Assembly: GCF_963678635.1 (NCBI RefSeq) | Contig: NC_087068.1 | Coordinates: 60,700,949-60,764,948, forward strand | Source: Symsagittifera roscoffensis | Taxonomy: Eukaryota > Xenacoelomorpha > Acoela > Convolutidae | Direction: 5' to 3' | Length of the DNA stretch: 64,000 nucleotides | Shown here: positions 45,742 through 55,700 of the stretch, in pieces | Position numbering within the stretch: position 1 is the stretch's first letter | Layout of the letters: each line of letters opens with the position of its first letter | Notes under the pieces: generated by a model | The model's database searches: none | The model's input: the letters and a program-made list of their open reading frames with translations, nothing else | What the model was told of the DNA's origin: nothing | Program-made: the position numbers and the translations under genes

Positions 45742-45945
45742 TCACCATGATTCTCTACATGATTCTCTACATTCACCTTGCGCTTCTAACTGTAGGATAG
45801 CGTTCAACATCACCGCCAATCTCTTATCGACTTGGGTATAGTCGAGATCCCTCAACCGCTTGTATAGCTCGTCGAGAGTAGGCCTTTTCAGCGCTACCGG
45901 CATAGACTTCTCACGTATCAACCAACACAAGAAATACTTTCCCAA
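45742..45945 (-). pseudogene. Accessory ORF of element B: N-terminal part
   Basis: 67 codons with KRPTLDELYKRLRDLDYTQV and a helical DKRLAVMLNAILQLEAQG, matching the start of the element A accessory ORF (20135-20000). It probably represents the N-terminus. The first codon lies after about 600 bases of noncoding DNA from the macro-like region, so a separate initiation or spliced RNA would be needed. Confidence 0.45.
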
Positions 45946-46050
45946 ACCAACTCGAGAAGTACATTATAAGTAAGACTCAAGAAATACCTTTCCCAAACCA
46001 ACTCGAGAAGTACTTTACCAGTTAGACTCAAGAAATGCCTTTCCTGACAC
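45927..46050. repeat. Short tandem repeat, two to three units of about 57 bp
   Basis: Units contain AAGAAATACTTTCCCAAACC or AAGAAATACCTTTCCCAAAC, then AACTCGAGAAGTAC and AGACTC. The third unit is partial (AAGAAATGCCTTTCC). Confidence 0.75.
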
Positions 46051-46574
46051 TTGAGAAAGGTTTCCTTTTGGTGTTGCTATTGGAGAACTTAATCAAGCTC
46101 TCCTTCTTTCTTCAAATGAATGAGGCTTGATTGTCACTTCAATTTTGCGAAATAATCAGAAAAGTAACCCGTTTTTAGACCAAAAAATTGTTCTTTGCAT
46201 AAGCTAAGCCTCCCCCAGTATTATGTTTTAAAACATTATCCCAACAATTCTCCACTAAAATTATTCAATTATTGGTTTTAGGAGCATGCATGTTCATTCT
46301 ATGTTTTAGCACCATCAATTCTCTAAAATTTAATTGTCATGCCAATTACCTTAAAATCCATCTACATAACTCATGCCCCCTTGTACCTAACGCGTGCCCC
46401 CTTGAACGTAACTCGAGATTTTTTTGCTACCTAACTCAAGTCTTTCCTGTCCGCCCAAAGCTCAGGCGATACTCAAGTAGTATTTCTTGGGTAGGTCCAC
46501 CGTTATATATGTTTAAGCAAAGACCACGTGTAGGATGGCATATAATTCCCTAGGGCTCAACTTGCCCTGTTTGG
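46051..46574. other. Spacer between macro-like region and accessory ORF, element B
   Basis: No supported minus-strand frame. Equivalent spacer in element A at 20136-20590. It includes several CTCGAG/CTCAAG words but no clear promoter or splice signal that I can defend. Confidence 0.4.
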
Positions 46575-47190
46575 GTCGTAGACCGGCATCGAGAACTCCA
46601 GTCAATTTTCAATCATGACTTTCCTCAGTCTCATTAGTGCCAACATCACGTGTTCGTGGTCTATCGTGTTCCTTCCGTGGACCCTTGTTACCAAAAAGCA
46701 AAAGTAGTTGCCCGGAACTTGCGAAATTGAAGGAGGAAGCGCAGCCATTACTCCCAGCCCCGGTCTCTGTCTAAATTGAAAGTCCACCTTATGTTATTCT
46801 CTCTTGAAGTCGGCCTTTAGTCTCGTATTGAAGCTCTTGTCGGCCGTTATGCAGATCGCACTTGTCCTGTCTGACAAAATGAAATTGCTGTCCGTAATCA
46901 GGATGTTCTCTGAATATTCATTGGGTATTCCGAAATTTTGTCTTGGAATTTCTCCCTCAGCTTCCTCCTGATCCAATTCCAACCCGTCGGTCTCTCTCAC
47001 TTCCCTGACCTTCATTATCATCAAATTTTCGGTGTGGGTAAGTCCAACCCCCACTCCCCGGATAAAAATTGCTGAGTCTAAATTATCCTGTGATATCTCA
47101 AGTGGCCGATCGGTATCTTTCGTATTCACATGTTTTTCTGCTGACACCTCGACCTGCTGGATTTCACAGGTTGGCAGCAAAACTGGGTAT
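46575..47190 (-). pseudogene. Macro-domain-like region and linker of element B
   Basis: One minus-strand frame from 47190 to about 46575, interrupted by a single TAA at 46791-46793. The linker carries FIRGVGVGLTHTEN. From 46897: DSNFILSDRTSAICITADKS, an ADFKRE helix, QRPG, AALPPSISQVPGNY, FCFLVTRVHG and MPVYDPNRAS. The order matches Poa1p/TARG1-like macro domains. The glycine-rich turn is again changed (SFNTRLK). Similarity to element A is spread over the whole domain, consistent with selection on a protein. The copia element lies immediately upstream and splits it from the acidic linker. Confidence 0.55.
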
Positions 47191-47304
47191 AATTAACAGT
47201 TTAATTAGAGAGCGATAAAAGAGTAGTAAATCAACTTCTATATATATATGGAAAGTTAACCGCCTGTTGAGATCTGATCTCGTGATATGACATCGCGCGA
47301 TATC

Positions 47305-47403
47305 TCATGACATCGTGCGATATCCTATCATGTTCTTATTTAAACCAAAAAGTGGGAAATGACTTCTCTATAAAGTGAGAGGTCATTTCTCCGAAAATTA
47401 ACA
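47305..47403 (-). repeat. Copia-like LTR, distal copy (3' side)
   Basis: Recognisable LTR part shared with 49676-49768: ACCAAAAAGTGGGAAATGAC, a palindromic AAATGACTTCTCT...AGAGGTCATTT hairpin, and the TGTTAA start on the minus strand. The LTR may extend down to about 47192, but that part does not match the other LTR. Confidence 0.65.
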
Positions 47404-47621
47404 CTCCTCCTTTCAAAATAAGTACTAAATCAGAGCCTACACTAGTCTGGAGGTTCAGTTTTACCATGTCCCATACGATGTTTGTTAAGAGCAATATTAC
47501 TGTTTTTCCGTCCTATGTCAAATATCCGTTTTAATTTGCCTGCTCTGCTTTCAAACTTTTTACGCTCCCTTAGCTTTTAACCTAACTTCATGTCAATACT
47601 CTGAAATTTCTCAACCTCGCA

Positions 47622-48022
47622 TTAGTTTCTCGACTCCTCCTCACCTCGTTCATTTAATGACGTTATAGATTTTGGATGGGCTCTAGGTTCATTTTTCAGC
47701 TCAACTTCTTTCCTTATATCATCGTCTTTTATCAAGTTCTCCTTTTGCTCATCAAAACTATTCTTTTCTGTTTCTCTGCAAAAACAAGTCTTACTGACTC
47801 TGAACTCAGAAGATTTGTTTTGCATTTTTTCAACACTTAATTTTTTGTGATTTCCAAATCCTAATATTTTCCAAATGAAAAGATTACCTCGCTCACTAAG
47901 TGGATAAACAGTCCATTTCCTTGCTCAATACATTACTTTTCTCCAAAAACTACTTTAGCTCCTCCTCTACTAAGTTTTGACACTGTCACTAAATTTTCTG
48001 AGTTTTCTGGTACATAGAAACA
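47622..48022 (-). pseudogene. Copia-like pre-integrase start and linker remnant
   Basis: About 48022-47880 reads YVPENSENLVTVSKL and AKVVFGEK in minus-strand frames, the usual sequence just after protease in copia pol, then a stop. 47825-47622 is a Glu/Lys/Asn-rich 67-codon frame. The integrase core that should follow is missing, so the deletion joint lies in between, near 47830-47880. Confidence 0.6.
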
Positions 48023-48023
48023 A

Positions 48024-48293
48024 TCATTCATTGAAATTTTTTTTCGAATTTTCTTGACAATCTTTCACAAAAAATTCAACTCTTCCTTTACCTAAAACCT
48101 TAGACTCCGTTTTGTTAGCGTTTTCAACAGTTTCGCTGAAACTCTGGTCAAGCTCAACAAATAAATTCTTATCCTTTATCATACTGCATGTTGCGCCTGA
48201 ATCTAAAACTAGGTTACCGTCGGCTCTCTCAGCCGAGTTGTAAAAGATAAAATGAGTTTCAATAGTTTCAGCTAACAGCTGGTCTTCTCTCAC
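48024..48293 (-). pseudogene. Copia-like aspartyl protease
   Basis: 89 codons. LVLDSGATCSMIKDKNLFVE contains the catalytic D-S-G-A motif of copia proteases. It ends at a stop shortly after VLGKGRVEFFVKD. The frame overlaps the gag stop by 4 bases (ATGA type), with the gag frame ending at 48290. In a live element protease would be part of Gag-Pol. Confidence 0.8.
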
Positions 48294-49096
48294 GCTTTTC
48301 TCTCAAATTCCTTCTTACAATCCCTAGCTATGTGACCTATTTCTAAGCACCGGAAACATTTCACATGATGTCTGTCACTAGATGACTGGTTAACCTTATT
48401 CACTAACTTAGATCTACAATAAGCTGCTATGTTTCCTGTCTTATTGCACCTAAAACATGTTTTTATTCTCGAAATAAACGAATGTTCAGTGTCCTCCTTC
48501 TCATTTCTATGATCACTTTCAAATTTTAGGAAATCTTTCTTAATTTCGCTTGAACTCTTATCATCTTTGCTAAACTTAACCAAGGTACAAAACGTATTGA
48601 ACTCTTTTGGTAGGCCTTTAAGAATGATTGACACAGACATCTCTTCACTTAAACCCTCGTCTACTTCATCTAAATTATACTGCAACTCTTCAGCTCTAGT
48701 GATATAATCGACTACTGTCTCATTAGCTTTCATTCTTATCGAAGTTAAATCTGAAATCAATTGCTGCAGTCTAGGTCTCTCGGCGCTTTTGAACCTTTTG
48801 CACAAAATTTCCCAAGCCTTACTTCCCTCGCCTTTATAAGGTCTTAAAAACAAAACCAACTCATACCAAACATGCAATTCTTTTTCACCTAAAATTTCCC
48901 TCCCTTTTCTTAAAGATGCCTCTATCTGTTGTACAGTAGCATTATTCCTAACACTGGGTGCAAAATCTTTCTCAACTACTGCTCTATTGATAACTTTATT
49001 CAATTTAAGATGAAAAAATCTAGCCTCAAATTGCTCTGCAAAATACAAAAAATCTTCTTCTTTTCCTGAAAACACTATTCTCTCTGACTTAGACAT
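48290..49096 (-). CDS. Copia-type gag polyprotein with two CCHC zinc knuckles
   Basis: 268 codons, uninterrupted, starting MSKSERIVFSGKEEDFLYFA. Residues about 50-200 have the helical UBN2/gag-polypeptide look of copia retrotransposons (LHVWYELVLFLRPYKGEGSK, MKANETVVDYITRAEELQYN, SIILKGLPKEFNTFCTLV). Then two zinc knuckles: CFRCNKTGNIAAYC (residue about 214) and CFRCLEIGHIARDC (about 247), C-x2-C-x4-H/N-x4-C; the first lacks the His (Asn instead). Directly followed by the protease. The only long intact frame in the region and so the youngest coding sequence. Role: capsid assembly and RNA binding. Confidence 0.85.
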   Translation of the reverse strand: MSKSERIVFSGKEEDFLYFAEQFEARFFHLKLNKVINRAVVEKDFAPSVRNNATVQQIEASLRKGREILGEKELHVWYELVLFLRPYKGEGSKAWEILCKRFKSAERPRLQQLISDLTSIRMKANETVVDYITRAEELQYNLDEVDEGLSEEMSVSIILKGLPKEFNTFCTLVKFSKDDKSSSEIKKDFLKFESDHRNEKEDTEHSFISRIKTCFRCNKTGNIAAYCRSKLVNKVNQSSSDRHHVKCFRCLEIGHIARDCKKEFERKA

Positions 49097-49675
49097 TTTT
49101 CACCTAAGCCGTATTGCTCTGAACAAATACCTTATGTTCCACGTACTTTTCAATGACCAAAAATTCAGTCTATATTTTATCAGCAAACATATCGCATCGC
49201 ATAATATAAGTATTCATGTATCTCATTACCTAAGTCTGATCCAAAACAAACCTAACGGTAAGCGTACTGAATAACACATCAGCTATTTAGCAAAGCTAAG
49301 GTTACTTCACAGACTTCATACTTAGCAATATATATTAGCACAATAGAAATTTTGGAGTGTTTTTTTGTGGAACTTTTTCTCTCTTTTTCTCTCTCTTTCT
49401 TTCTGTGTGTGTATCTCTCTTCCGTGTGCTTCTTTCAGCTTTCCGTGTGACTCCAAACTTCACTGATCACTGAATTGTCTCAATGCCCTGTCTCACTGAT
49501 TCTTTGTTTTGCTAGTTCACTATCTCCAGTTCACTATCTTCTTTTTGACTTTTTCCTCGTTTGTCTTTTTTTTGTGACTTCAACTGTGTCAACGCTTTAC
49601 AGCTTGCTCTCTCAATATTTTTTGTTAAGTCAATCAATCTTGACTTCTGACACTTATTTTAGCAGCTGGGCCCAT
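49097..49675. other. Copia-like leader region
   Basis: Between LTR and gag start. T-rich on the plus strand (CTCTTTTTCTCTCTCTTTC), no frame. Would hold the primer-binding site and packaging signals. I could not identify a primer-binding site with confidence. Confidence 0.4.
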
Positions 49676-49768
49676 AACCTATCATGCGATATCCAATTAT
49701 TATTCTGAACCAAAAAGTGGGAAATGACTTCTCTATAAAGTGAGAGGTCATTTCTCCGAAACTTAACA
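49676..49768 (-). repeat. Copia-like LTR, proximal copy (5' side)
   Basis: Minus-strand start TGTTAAGTTTCGGAGAAATG at 49768. Matches 47305-47403 over about 93 bases and then diverges. The hairpin AAATGACCTCTCACTTTATAG...GTCATTT spans 49729-49754 on the minus strand. Confidence 0.65.
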
Positions 49769-50215
49769 CTGGATACTTAGCGCTTCTTGTCCCTTGTTCT
49801 TGAGGTCACGCATCCATTCCAGTATCCATAAGCTTGTGTTTTCCCTCCTTTCTATCTCGCTCTGCTCCAGGTCTATTTCTGGTATCGAGTGATTCTCCTC
49901 TAAGGAGTGTTCGCTGTCGTTCATGATTTTCCATTCCTCATCGGCAACCAACTCGCCCACATTCACTAACCCCTCGCATATCTCCTCGGGTTGTATCTTG
50001 TCAATCAAAATTCATCAGCATACCTGTTGTATCTCATGCCTGTCGGCTTGCAATTGGCATTTCTTGTCCCTGCTGTCTTCGGCAATTCTGGATCCGTCCC
50101 CTTTGGCACCTCGTTCTGCTCCGGATCATTCAAATTTTCCTCCGCAAAATATCCCGCGTCTGAATCTGCATCTATGTTCTCATTATCATTCATGCTCACG
50201 TCCTCCTTGCCGTAA
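49769..50215 (-). pseudogene. Acidic linker after integrase, element B
   Basis: Frames 50199-50005 and 50008-49763, Glu/Asp/Asn-rich (NENIDADSDAGYFAEENLND and SLEENHSIPEIDLEQSEIER). Corresponds to 21525-21788 in element A. Interrupted by the copia insertion at 49769. Confidence 0.5.
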
Positions 50216-50308
50216 TTCTTCCCAGGATAAGAGGTTTCAGATTCTCATAGTGCGCTACACGACCTGTACTCAAGCGGTAGAATCGCCCCTGCTGGTGTAC
50301 ATCCGTTA

Positions 50309-51200
50309 TCAAGACCTGTCCTCCCATTTCTTTAGCATGTTTTGCGTGCCTTTTGGAAGTATGATGCTCTGGAACACCAAGACATACTGCCTCACTGCAT
50401 ACGGCTTCGCCTGAATTACTTTTTCATCGTACTTCTTCCGTTGTCTCATTTGCGCTCCAGCCGTGTTCCTCCTGCAGAGTTCTTTTACTTCCTGTTGTCT
50501 CCTGACAGCTTCTTTCATATTAGCCTGAGGCGACATCTTTCTCCCTTCGTATTCTGTATAGAAGAAGGTTAGGGGCATCGCTCTCTCCCTGGCAGTTAAC
50601 ATCATTAAAAGGCTGATTCCCATTGTCAAGTGGTGCGTGCTATTGTACGCCCCTACCACTTGCGGCACTATCCCAGTCTGTCATGTATCTCGAGCAATAC
50701 ACCCTCAGCAAGTTCACCAGCGTTCTGTTCTGTCTCTCCACTAATCCGTTAGTCTGAGGATGGTAAAATGTTGAGTGTGGTTGAGCAATGTGCGATGTCC
50801 TCATCAACTCTTTTGACAGGTAACCCACGAAGGCTTTCCCGTTGTCCGTTTGAAACGTCATCGGACAATCATATCGCGATATCCAATGCGTTATCAAATG
50901 GTCACAAGTGTCATCCGCTGAGACTGTTTCACATGGCACTGCTTCTGCCAACTTCATATAGTGATCTATCATGACCAGTATTTGACTATATCCCGTGACA
51001 GTCTTTCAGATCTGCTGACGGTCTATCTGCACGGCCTCGTTAAATTTCGAGATCTCTACGGACTTGAGTGGGAAATTCATTTTTCTACGGTCTTTCACTT
51101 GCAAACATGACAAGCTTGCATTCACCCATTTATCGCACGCCTTTCTTAACCCTGGTCAATCAAACCTGTGTAGTATTCTTTGTTGTACCTTGTCTATCCA
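50309..51200 (-). pseudogene. Integrase of gypsy element B
   Basis: Zinc-binding end at about 51120-51200 (Cys pair present, one Cys changed to Ser-C), first Asp in AVQIDRQQI (Asp codon about 51020), IDHYMKLAEAVPCE, second Asp in FQTDNGKAFVG (about 50845), and Glu in PQTNGLVERQNRTLVN (about 50737). So the D,D,E catalytic triad is intact, unlike in element A. C-terminal domain: AVRQYVLVFQSIILPKGTQN (about 50330-50400). Broken by frame changes at about 50640 and 51000. Would join cDNA to host DNA. Confidence 0.8.
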
Positions 51201-52098
51201 CTGATGTCCCATCTGGTCGTGCGATCTGAATAACACTTCCGCCTGGTATAACTGTGGTGGTGTGATGAGATTATGCTTGTGTAATATATTCTCCTCATCT
51301 GTTCTTCTACATGTCACCATACCATCATCTATGTGATGGATTAAATCTCTTCTCTCTCTCTGTAGAATTGGCTCAAGAACTTTTTTCAGTCTTCATCCTG
51401 ATCCCCTTTATCTTTGACCCCTGTCCGGATCCATTTAGAGAGATTGCTAGTCATCTTGTCTTTGTTCTGGGTTCCTTTCACATTCGACAGTCTGAATCTC
51501 GCTTTGACGTGCTCCTTCAATTCCAGTATCTGACCATTCAGTTCTCCAGGACTGTGGATGTCGACCTTTAACTTGACGCAGACTATCCTTCTCAAGACCT
51601 CCCTGCCCTCATCTGGCGCCAGGTTTGTTCTGATAATTAAACTGTATGAAAGCTCCCTGAACGGTCTCCTTGAAACTGCTCATTTTGTCTTCCGCCAGTA
51701 TCATGCAGAGACTGTCCTGGTCATCGCCGCTCTTCTCTGAGTCTGTATCCCATTATACGGACTCCTCGGACAATTTCTCTTCTTCAGCAGCTTTTTCTGA
51801 TGTAGAACACACCTCGGATTCTTTACCTAGTCCAAGATGTTCGACCTCCTCCCTAAATGACACTTCCATTTTTTCAAAACGTAGTCTGCCTTAGTATCTC
51901 TTCCGGGATTTTCTCAACTAATGACTGCATGACTTCTTTGTCATCAGGTTGCTTTTCTTTCAATGAGTCCTCGGCATTAGTTGCTTCTTTTCTTCTCAGT
52001 ATTGCGAGTTCGTGTTCGTTCATGTCATTGTTCCGACCTACGAGTTTATCGTCTGCTAGCTTCTCGAGCAATCCCCTCAAGTCCTCATATATCTTCAC
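51201..52098 (-). pseudogene. RNase H-integrase connection of element B
   Basis: Minus-strand frames 52098-51874 (LRGLLEKLADDKLVGRNNDM and a Glu/Asp-rich tail) and 51595-51386 (a Lys/Val-rich segment, KLKVDIHSPGELNG). No catalytic motif. Equivalent to 22878-23911 in element A. Confidence 0.5.
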
Positions 52099-52259
52099 CC
52101 TTTCTGTATCTACTTGATTTGAGATCGTAGCCTTTTGCCTTTAGTGTTTCCGTCACTATTTTTCACTAGAGCATTACTTCCATTGGCATCTCTCGGTTTC
52201 TCTTCAAAATTAATTTCTCTTGACGCTCCTCTAGTAGCTTTGGATGATCCTCTATAGGT

Positions 52260-52978
52260 TTAATTGATTTGTCGAGCCACCTCCTGAGTAGAAAGCTGCG
52301 TACGTTTCCTTTCCATAAATGAGAAGCCATCTTTGTATTCTAGCCTATCCGCCTCCCTTTGTTCCTGTCTCTCGAAGAATTTACTCTTCTTACTCAAGCT
52401 ATCGGCATTCTGATGTTTGTGCCCTGTGTTCAATGATCCTATTGTAGCCATCCAGGCGAACTGTCCATCTCACAATGTAGCTCTGATCCATTGAGTAGGT
52501 TTTCAGCCAGCTGAGTGCTCTAATGTCGACCCGTAACTTGAATGGTTCGCTACATAGGTACACCCTGTATTTCTCTACAAAGGTGTTAACCGCAAACATT
52601 TCTGCCTTGGGTGCCCCGTATTTCTCTCGGTATCATTCAATACGTTGTTCCAGTATGCTACCGGTCTCAAGACTGCTTCCCATTCCAATCCTGCTCTCGA
52701 TTGAGTATGTCAGAGATCGCTACCACCGGTGCAACCGTATATAGCACGTACATTCTTTTTTCAGTTGGCTCACCTAGCACAGGTGCTTCACAAAAATCTT
52801 TCTCTATTCTTTGGAATGACTCTTCTGCTGCGTTGTTCCACGTGATATTCCTACATCTGCGCCTCATGAGTTGTTGCATCGGGTACACTTTGTCCGCATA
52901 GCCCTTGATGAATTCCCTGTAATAGTTCACAAAACACAGGAACTCATCAGTTGGCGCTCCGTTTTTGGTGATTTCCAA
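52260..52978 (-). pseudogene. RNase H domain of element B
   Basis: Frames 52978-52667 (RRCRNITWNNAAEESFQRIE then VLYTVAPVVAISDIL; the first catalytic Asp of the usual YTDAS is Val here), 52599-52399 (RALSWLKTYSMDQSYIVRWT) and 52451-52260 (KHQNADSLSKKSKFFERQEQ). The end motif H-x-N-A-D-S-L-S is intact. Confidence 0.75.
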
Positions 52979-53760
52979 GTCAGCACCACTTCTACTGCGT
53001 CTGGGTTTGGTGTGATGCCATAACTATCCACCATCCTCCACAGGTATTTAATTAAATCCTTGAGTATCTCGCATTTCGATGGCTTGAATTTTAGTCCTGG
53101 TCTCTTCATGCAAACGAGCACCTCGTCTAGTCGCCGGATGTGGTCCTCTAGAGGTGTCGCTGATATCACGTCATCCACGTAGCACATCACCAGGTTACCT
53201 TGTTTCTACGTTACACTTGTCAAGGCGGGTGCATTCAATCGTTGAAACGTAGCCGTGGCCTTGTAAAGACCAAATGGCATCCTCTTCCAGTGAAACAGCC
53301 CCTGCTCGCAAGCAAACCCTATTTTGTCCTTGTCCTGCTTCCTCAGTGGTACCTGCCAAAAAAAAACGACCATGAATCAAGAGTCGTAAAAAAGGTGCAT
53401 CCCTTAATTTCGAGAGGCTCTCATCAATCCTAGGTATGGGATAGGCATCCTTCACCGTAACGGAGTTCAGAAAACGAAAGTCACAATAAAACCTTAATTG
53501 GTCTCCTTTCTTCTTAGTCATCACTAATCCACACGCCCACGGTGATTTGGATGGTTCTATCAAATCACACTCTATTAGGGTTTCTATCTTCTTTCTGCAT
53601 GCGTCTGATTTGCTAGGGTTCATACGCCTCGCCTCCTCCCTGAGCGGTACCGCCAATTCCTCAAGCTCTATTTCGTGTTCAACAAAATTACAACATCCAT
53701 GTCTGCTGTATGTTTTGAAATTTGGCCTGGTACCGACCTAGTACATTCTTGATGGCTTCG
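52979..53760 (-). pseudogene. Reverse transcriptase of element B
   Basis: Frame 53656-53195 contains KKIETLIECDLIEPSKSPWA, GLVMTKKKGDQLRFYCDFRF, and AYPIPRIDESLSKLRDAPF, all typical gypsy RT. The catalytic aspartates are in MMCYVDDVISATPLEDHIRR (Asp-Asp codons about 53171-53176). A run of nine A (plus 53358-53366) marks a frameshift, so the middle (GFACEQGLFHWKRM) is in another frame. Would synthesise cDNA. Confidence 0.85.
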
Positions 53761-54552
53761 AGCTGTTCTTCCGTTACTTTACCATTCAAGTGCTCTATCT
53801 CTGGTTTATCCGTTTATCCGTTTTTAATTCTTCTAGTGTGGCTCTTTCCGGAAAATTGGAACAGCTCAAAAATCCAGCTTGACTTAAGCAATTTCACAAC
53901 ACTTGATGAGTTTTTTTTCTGCAATCTTCTCAAGGTTCAAATCTCATCCCAATGATTCGGGATATCAAGAACTTCATTTTCTTTCACATTTTCAGTCATT
54001 TCATATCGAGTTTTCACAAGTAGAGCGTATCCCAGTTGCCTTCTCCTCTGGATTGTTATAGGTATATCAAAAGTATTCAGCAAGACACTTACGCAGAGGC
54101 CACTCTTGGTTATCGAGAAGGGTCTTCGTAAAATGGCAGCATTTTGACTAATTGGATTTGGGACTATGCATATTTGTTTATTGTTACTATAAATTCACTA
54201 TAATTTTTCATCCGTACTTTTACTATTGCCGCTTCGTTTGCTTTCAGCCTTACGCTCCTACTCAAGAATACTGGCGCTTTACTCTCGTTCGCTATTATCA
54301 AATTTACCGGTTTAATTGCATACTTCCTTTCCATTACTAAATTTTGAACATCGCATTGTTTAGGTCAATTGTTACTTCGAAATTTCTGAAGAAGTAACTT
54401 CCTAAAATGAGTTGGTCCGACACATCTAGATTTTCCAGCACGAGAAAGCTCATCCACAAGTTTCGTTTCCCCAAGTTTTTGGCTATTATTTGTGTCATGC
54501 CTAGTACTCGCAGCACCTCCTTTGTTTGCTGCCGACAGCCGTATTCTCGAGT
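53761..54552 (-). pseudogene. Protease-RT connection of element B
   Basis: Minus-strand frames with many stops, containing the MEEDGNTRIDSRIRLSAANK segment (54580-54365), the downstream half of the protease. The rest is a Lys/Glu-rich linker without motif. Confidence 0.5.
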
Positions 54553-54960
54553 CTATCCTCGTATTACCATCCTCTTCCATGTTTCGATTGGTATGACGCT
54601 CAAAACCGTTCCTGGGTCCAATAACCCACGCAGTTGAGTCTTCTTTCCGCTTATGTCCAGTACGTAAGCAGATACGTCTGCCCCAGTCCCGATATGCATC
54701 GCATCTTCTTCTAACATAGCACAGTGTCCAATCGATTTTACTTTCAATTCTTCTCTACCCACGTAGATTTGTCCGGATAGGTCTTCATCACGTGTTACCA
54801 TGGTCTTCGTGTAGATGTTCATTCCATCTATGGTCAGCATTACATCATGCGGACCATATGCTTCCGTGTACCTATTGTTGATGTGAACTGTTTTGCTGCC
54901 ACCTATTGTGAATTGTGTCCACAAGGCTCTAGAAATTGTTTGTGGGCTTATTGCACTCAA
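54553..54960 (-). pseudogene. Aspartyl protease of element B, active site altered
   Basis: 136-codon frame with GREELKVKSIGHCAMLEEDA and KTQLRGLLDPGTVLSVIP. The position of the catalytic triplet (DTG or DSG in retroviral proteases) reads Asp-Pro-Gly (codons about 54610-54618), so this copy would be inactive unless the change is a sequencing error. Upstream TIGGSKTVHINNRYTEAYGP is the N-terminal flap region. Confidence 0.7.
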
Positions 54961-55256
54961 CTAATACGCCTCACACATCAATGTACATTGATATCTGATC
55001 GCTTGGTTCGCTCAGGTTTCGTGTTACTTCGTGACCGCCCACTGTGATTATCGACACTATTCTCACTACAATATTCGTTATGTCACATGGCCGCATGTGG
55101 CACTGGCATCGTCCTGCATAATGTCTCATTCAATATCTGCTTCTCTGTTTCCTGCTTCAGTCGTTGCTCGATTTCTTTTGACGCTAAGTATTGTTTCACT
55201 TTGTTGATAGCCTCTGCAGCTGCTTTCTCATCGTTTATATCCAGTGAATTCCTGGT

Positions 55257-55700
55257 CTAAGCCTCCGTGGCAGTTTTGACGTGCGTTAAGTTTTTCGCCG
55301 TTCTTGTCGGTAGTTCCGCACTCGCTGCCTCCTTGTTCTTTAGAACAATTTCGACTTGCCTGTTCCCCGTAATATTTACCGCAGCCAGTGCAAACTTGTG
55401 TTTGGGATGATTTTTTTCCTTCACTTCACCGCCTTCCAAAACAAGAGACAGTCCATCCTGAAATGGCCCTCTTGGTTACAGAAGAAACACTTTGCGCCTA
55501 TCTTGATCATGAAGCCACTATAAAACTCATGTTCCTCCGTTTGGCTCATTTCGTCTTCATCCGATGCGTATCCCAGACTTTTCATGCCTTGTTTGAATCT
55601 CGTGCAATCAGCTACATGATGATCTGCTGATCCGCATTTTGCGCATGACCTGCGTTTGTCGATATCATCTCAAGGCTTGTACCAGGACAATCTTTGTGGT
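55257..55700 (-). pseudogene. Gag C-terminal zinc knuckles and linker of element B
   Basis: Two CCHC motifs in one minus-strand frame: CAKCGSADHHVADC (55604-55645) and CFFCNQEGHFRMDC (55448-55489), separated by an acidic DEDEMSQTEEHEFYSG stretch. After a stop at about 55430 a Lys/Ala/Glu-rich linker (55439-55257) leads towards protease. Role: binding of genomic RNA. Confidence 0.75.

Larger units (their letters stand above)
47192..49768 (-). mobile_element. Short copia-like element (gag-protease only) inserted in B
   Basis: About 2.6 kb bounded by LTR-like repeats ending at 47403 and 49768, both reading inward TGTTAA(T/G)TTTCGGAGAAATG on the minus strand. Flanked by TCCAG (49769-49773, minus) and CCCAG (47187-47191, minus), a possible 5-bp target duplication with one mismatch. 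Contains gag with two zinc knuckles and a protease. Integrase, RT and RNase H are missing, so it would depend on a helper. It interrupts the element B linker between EALSIQ and the next residues. Confidence 0.7.

Noticed and set aside
46051-46574. Intron or promoter in the spacer between macro-like region and accessory ORF
   Set aside because: GT/AG dinucleotides and AT-rich boxes occur, but nothing stands out over background and the A and B spacers do not align convincingly.
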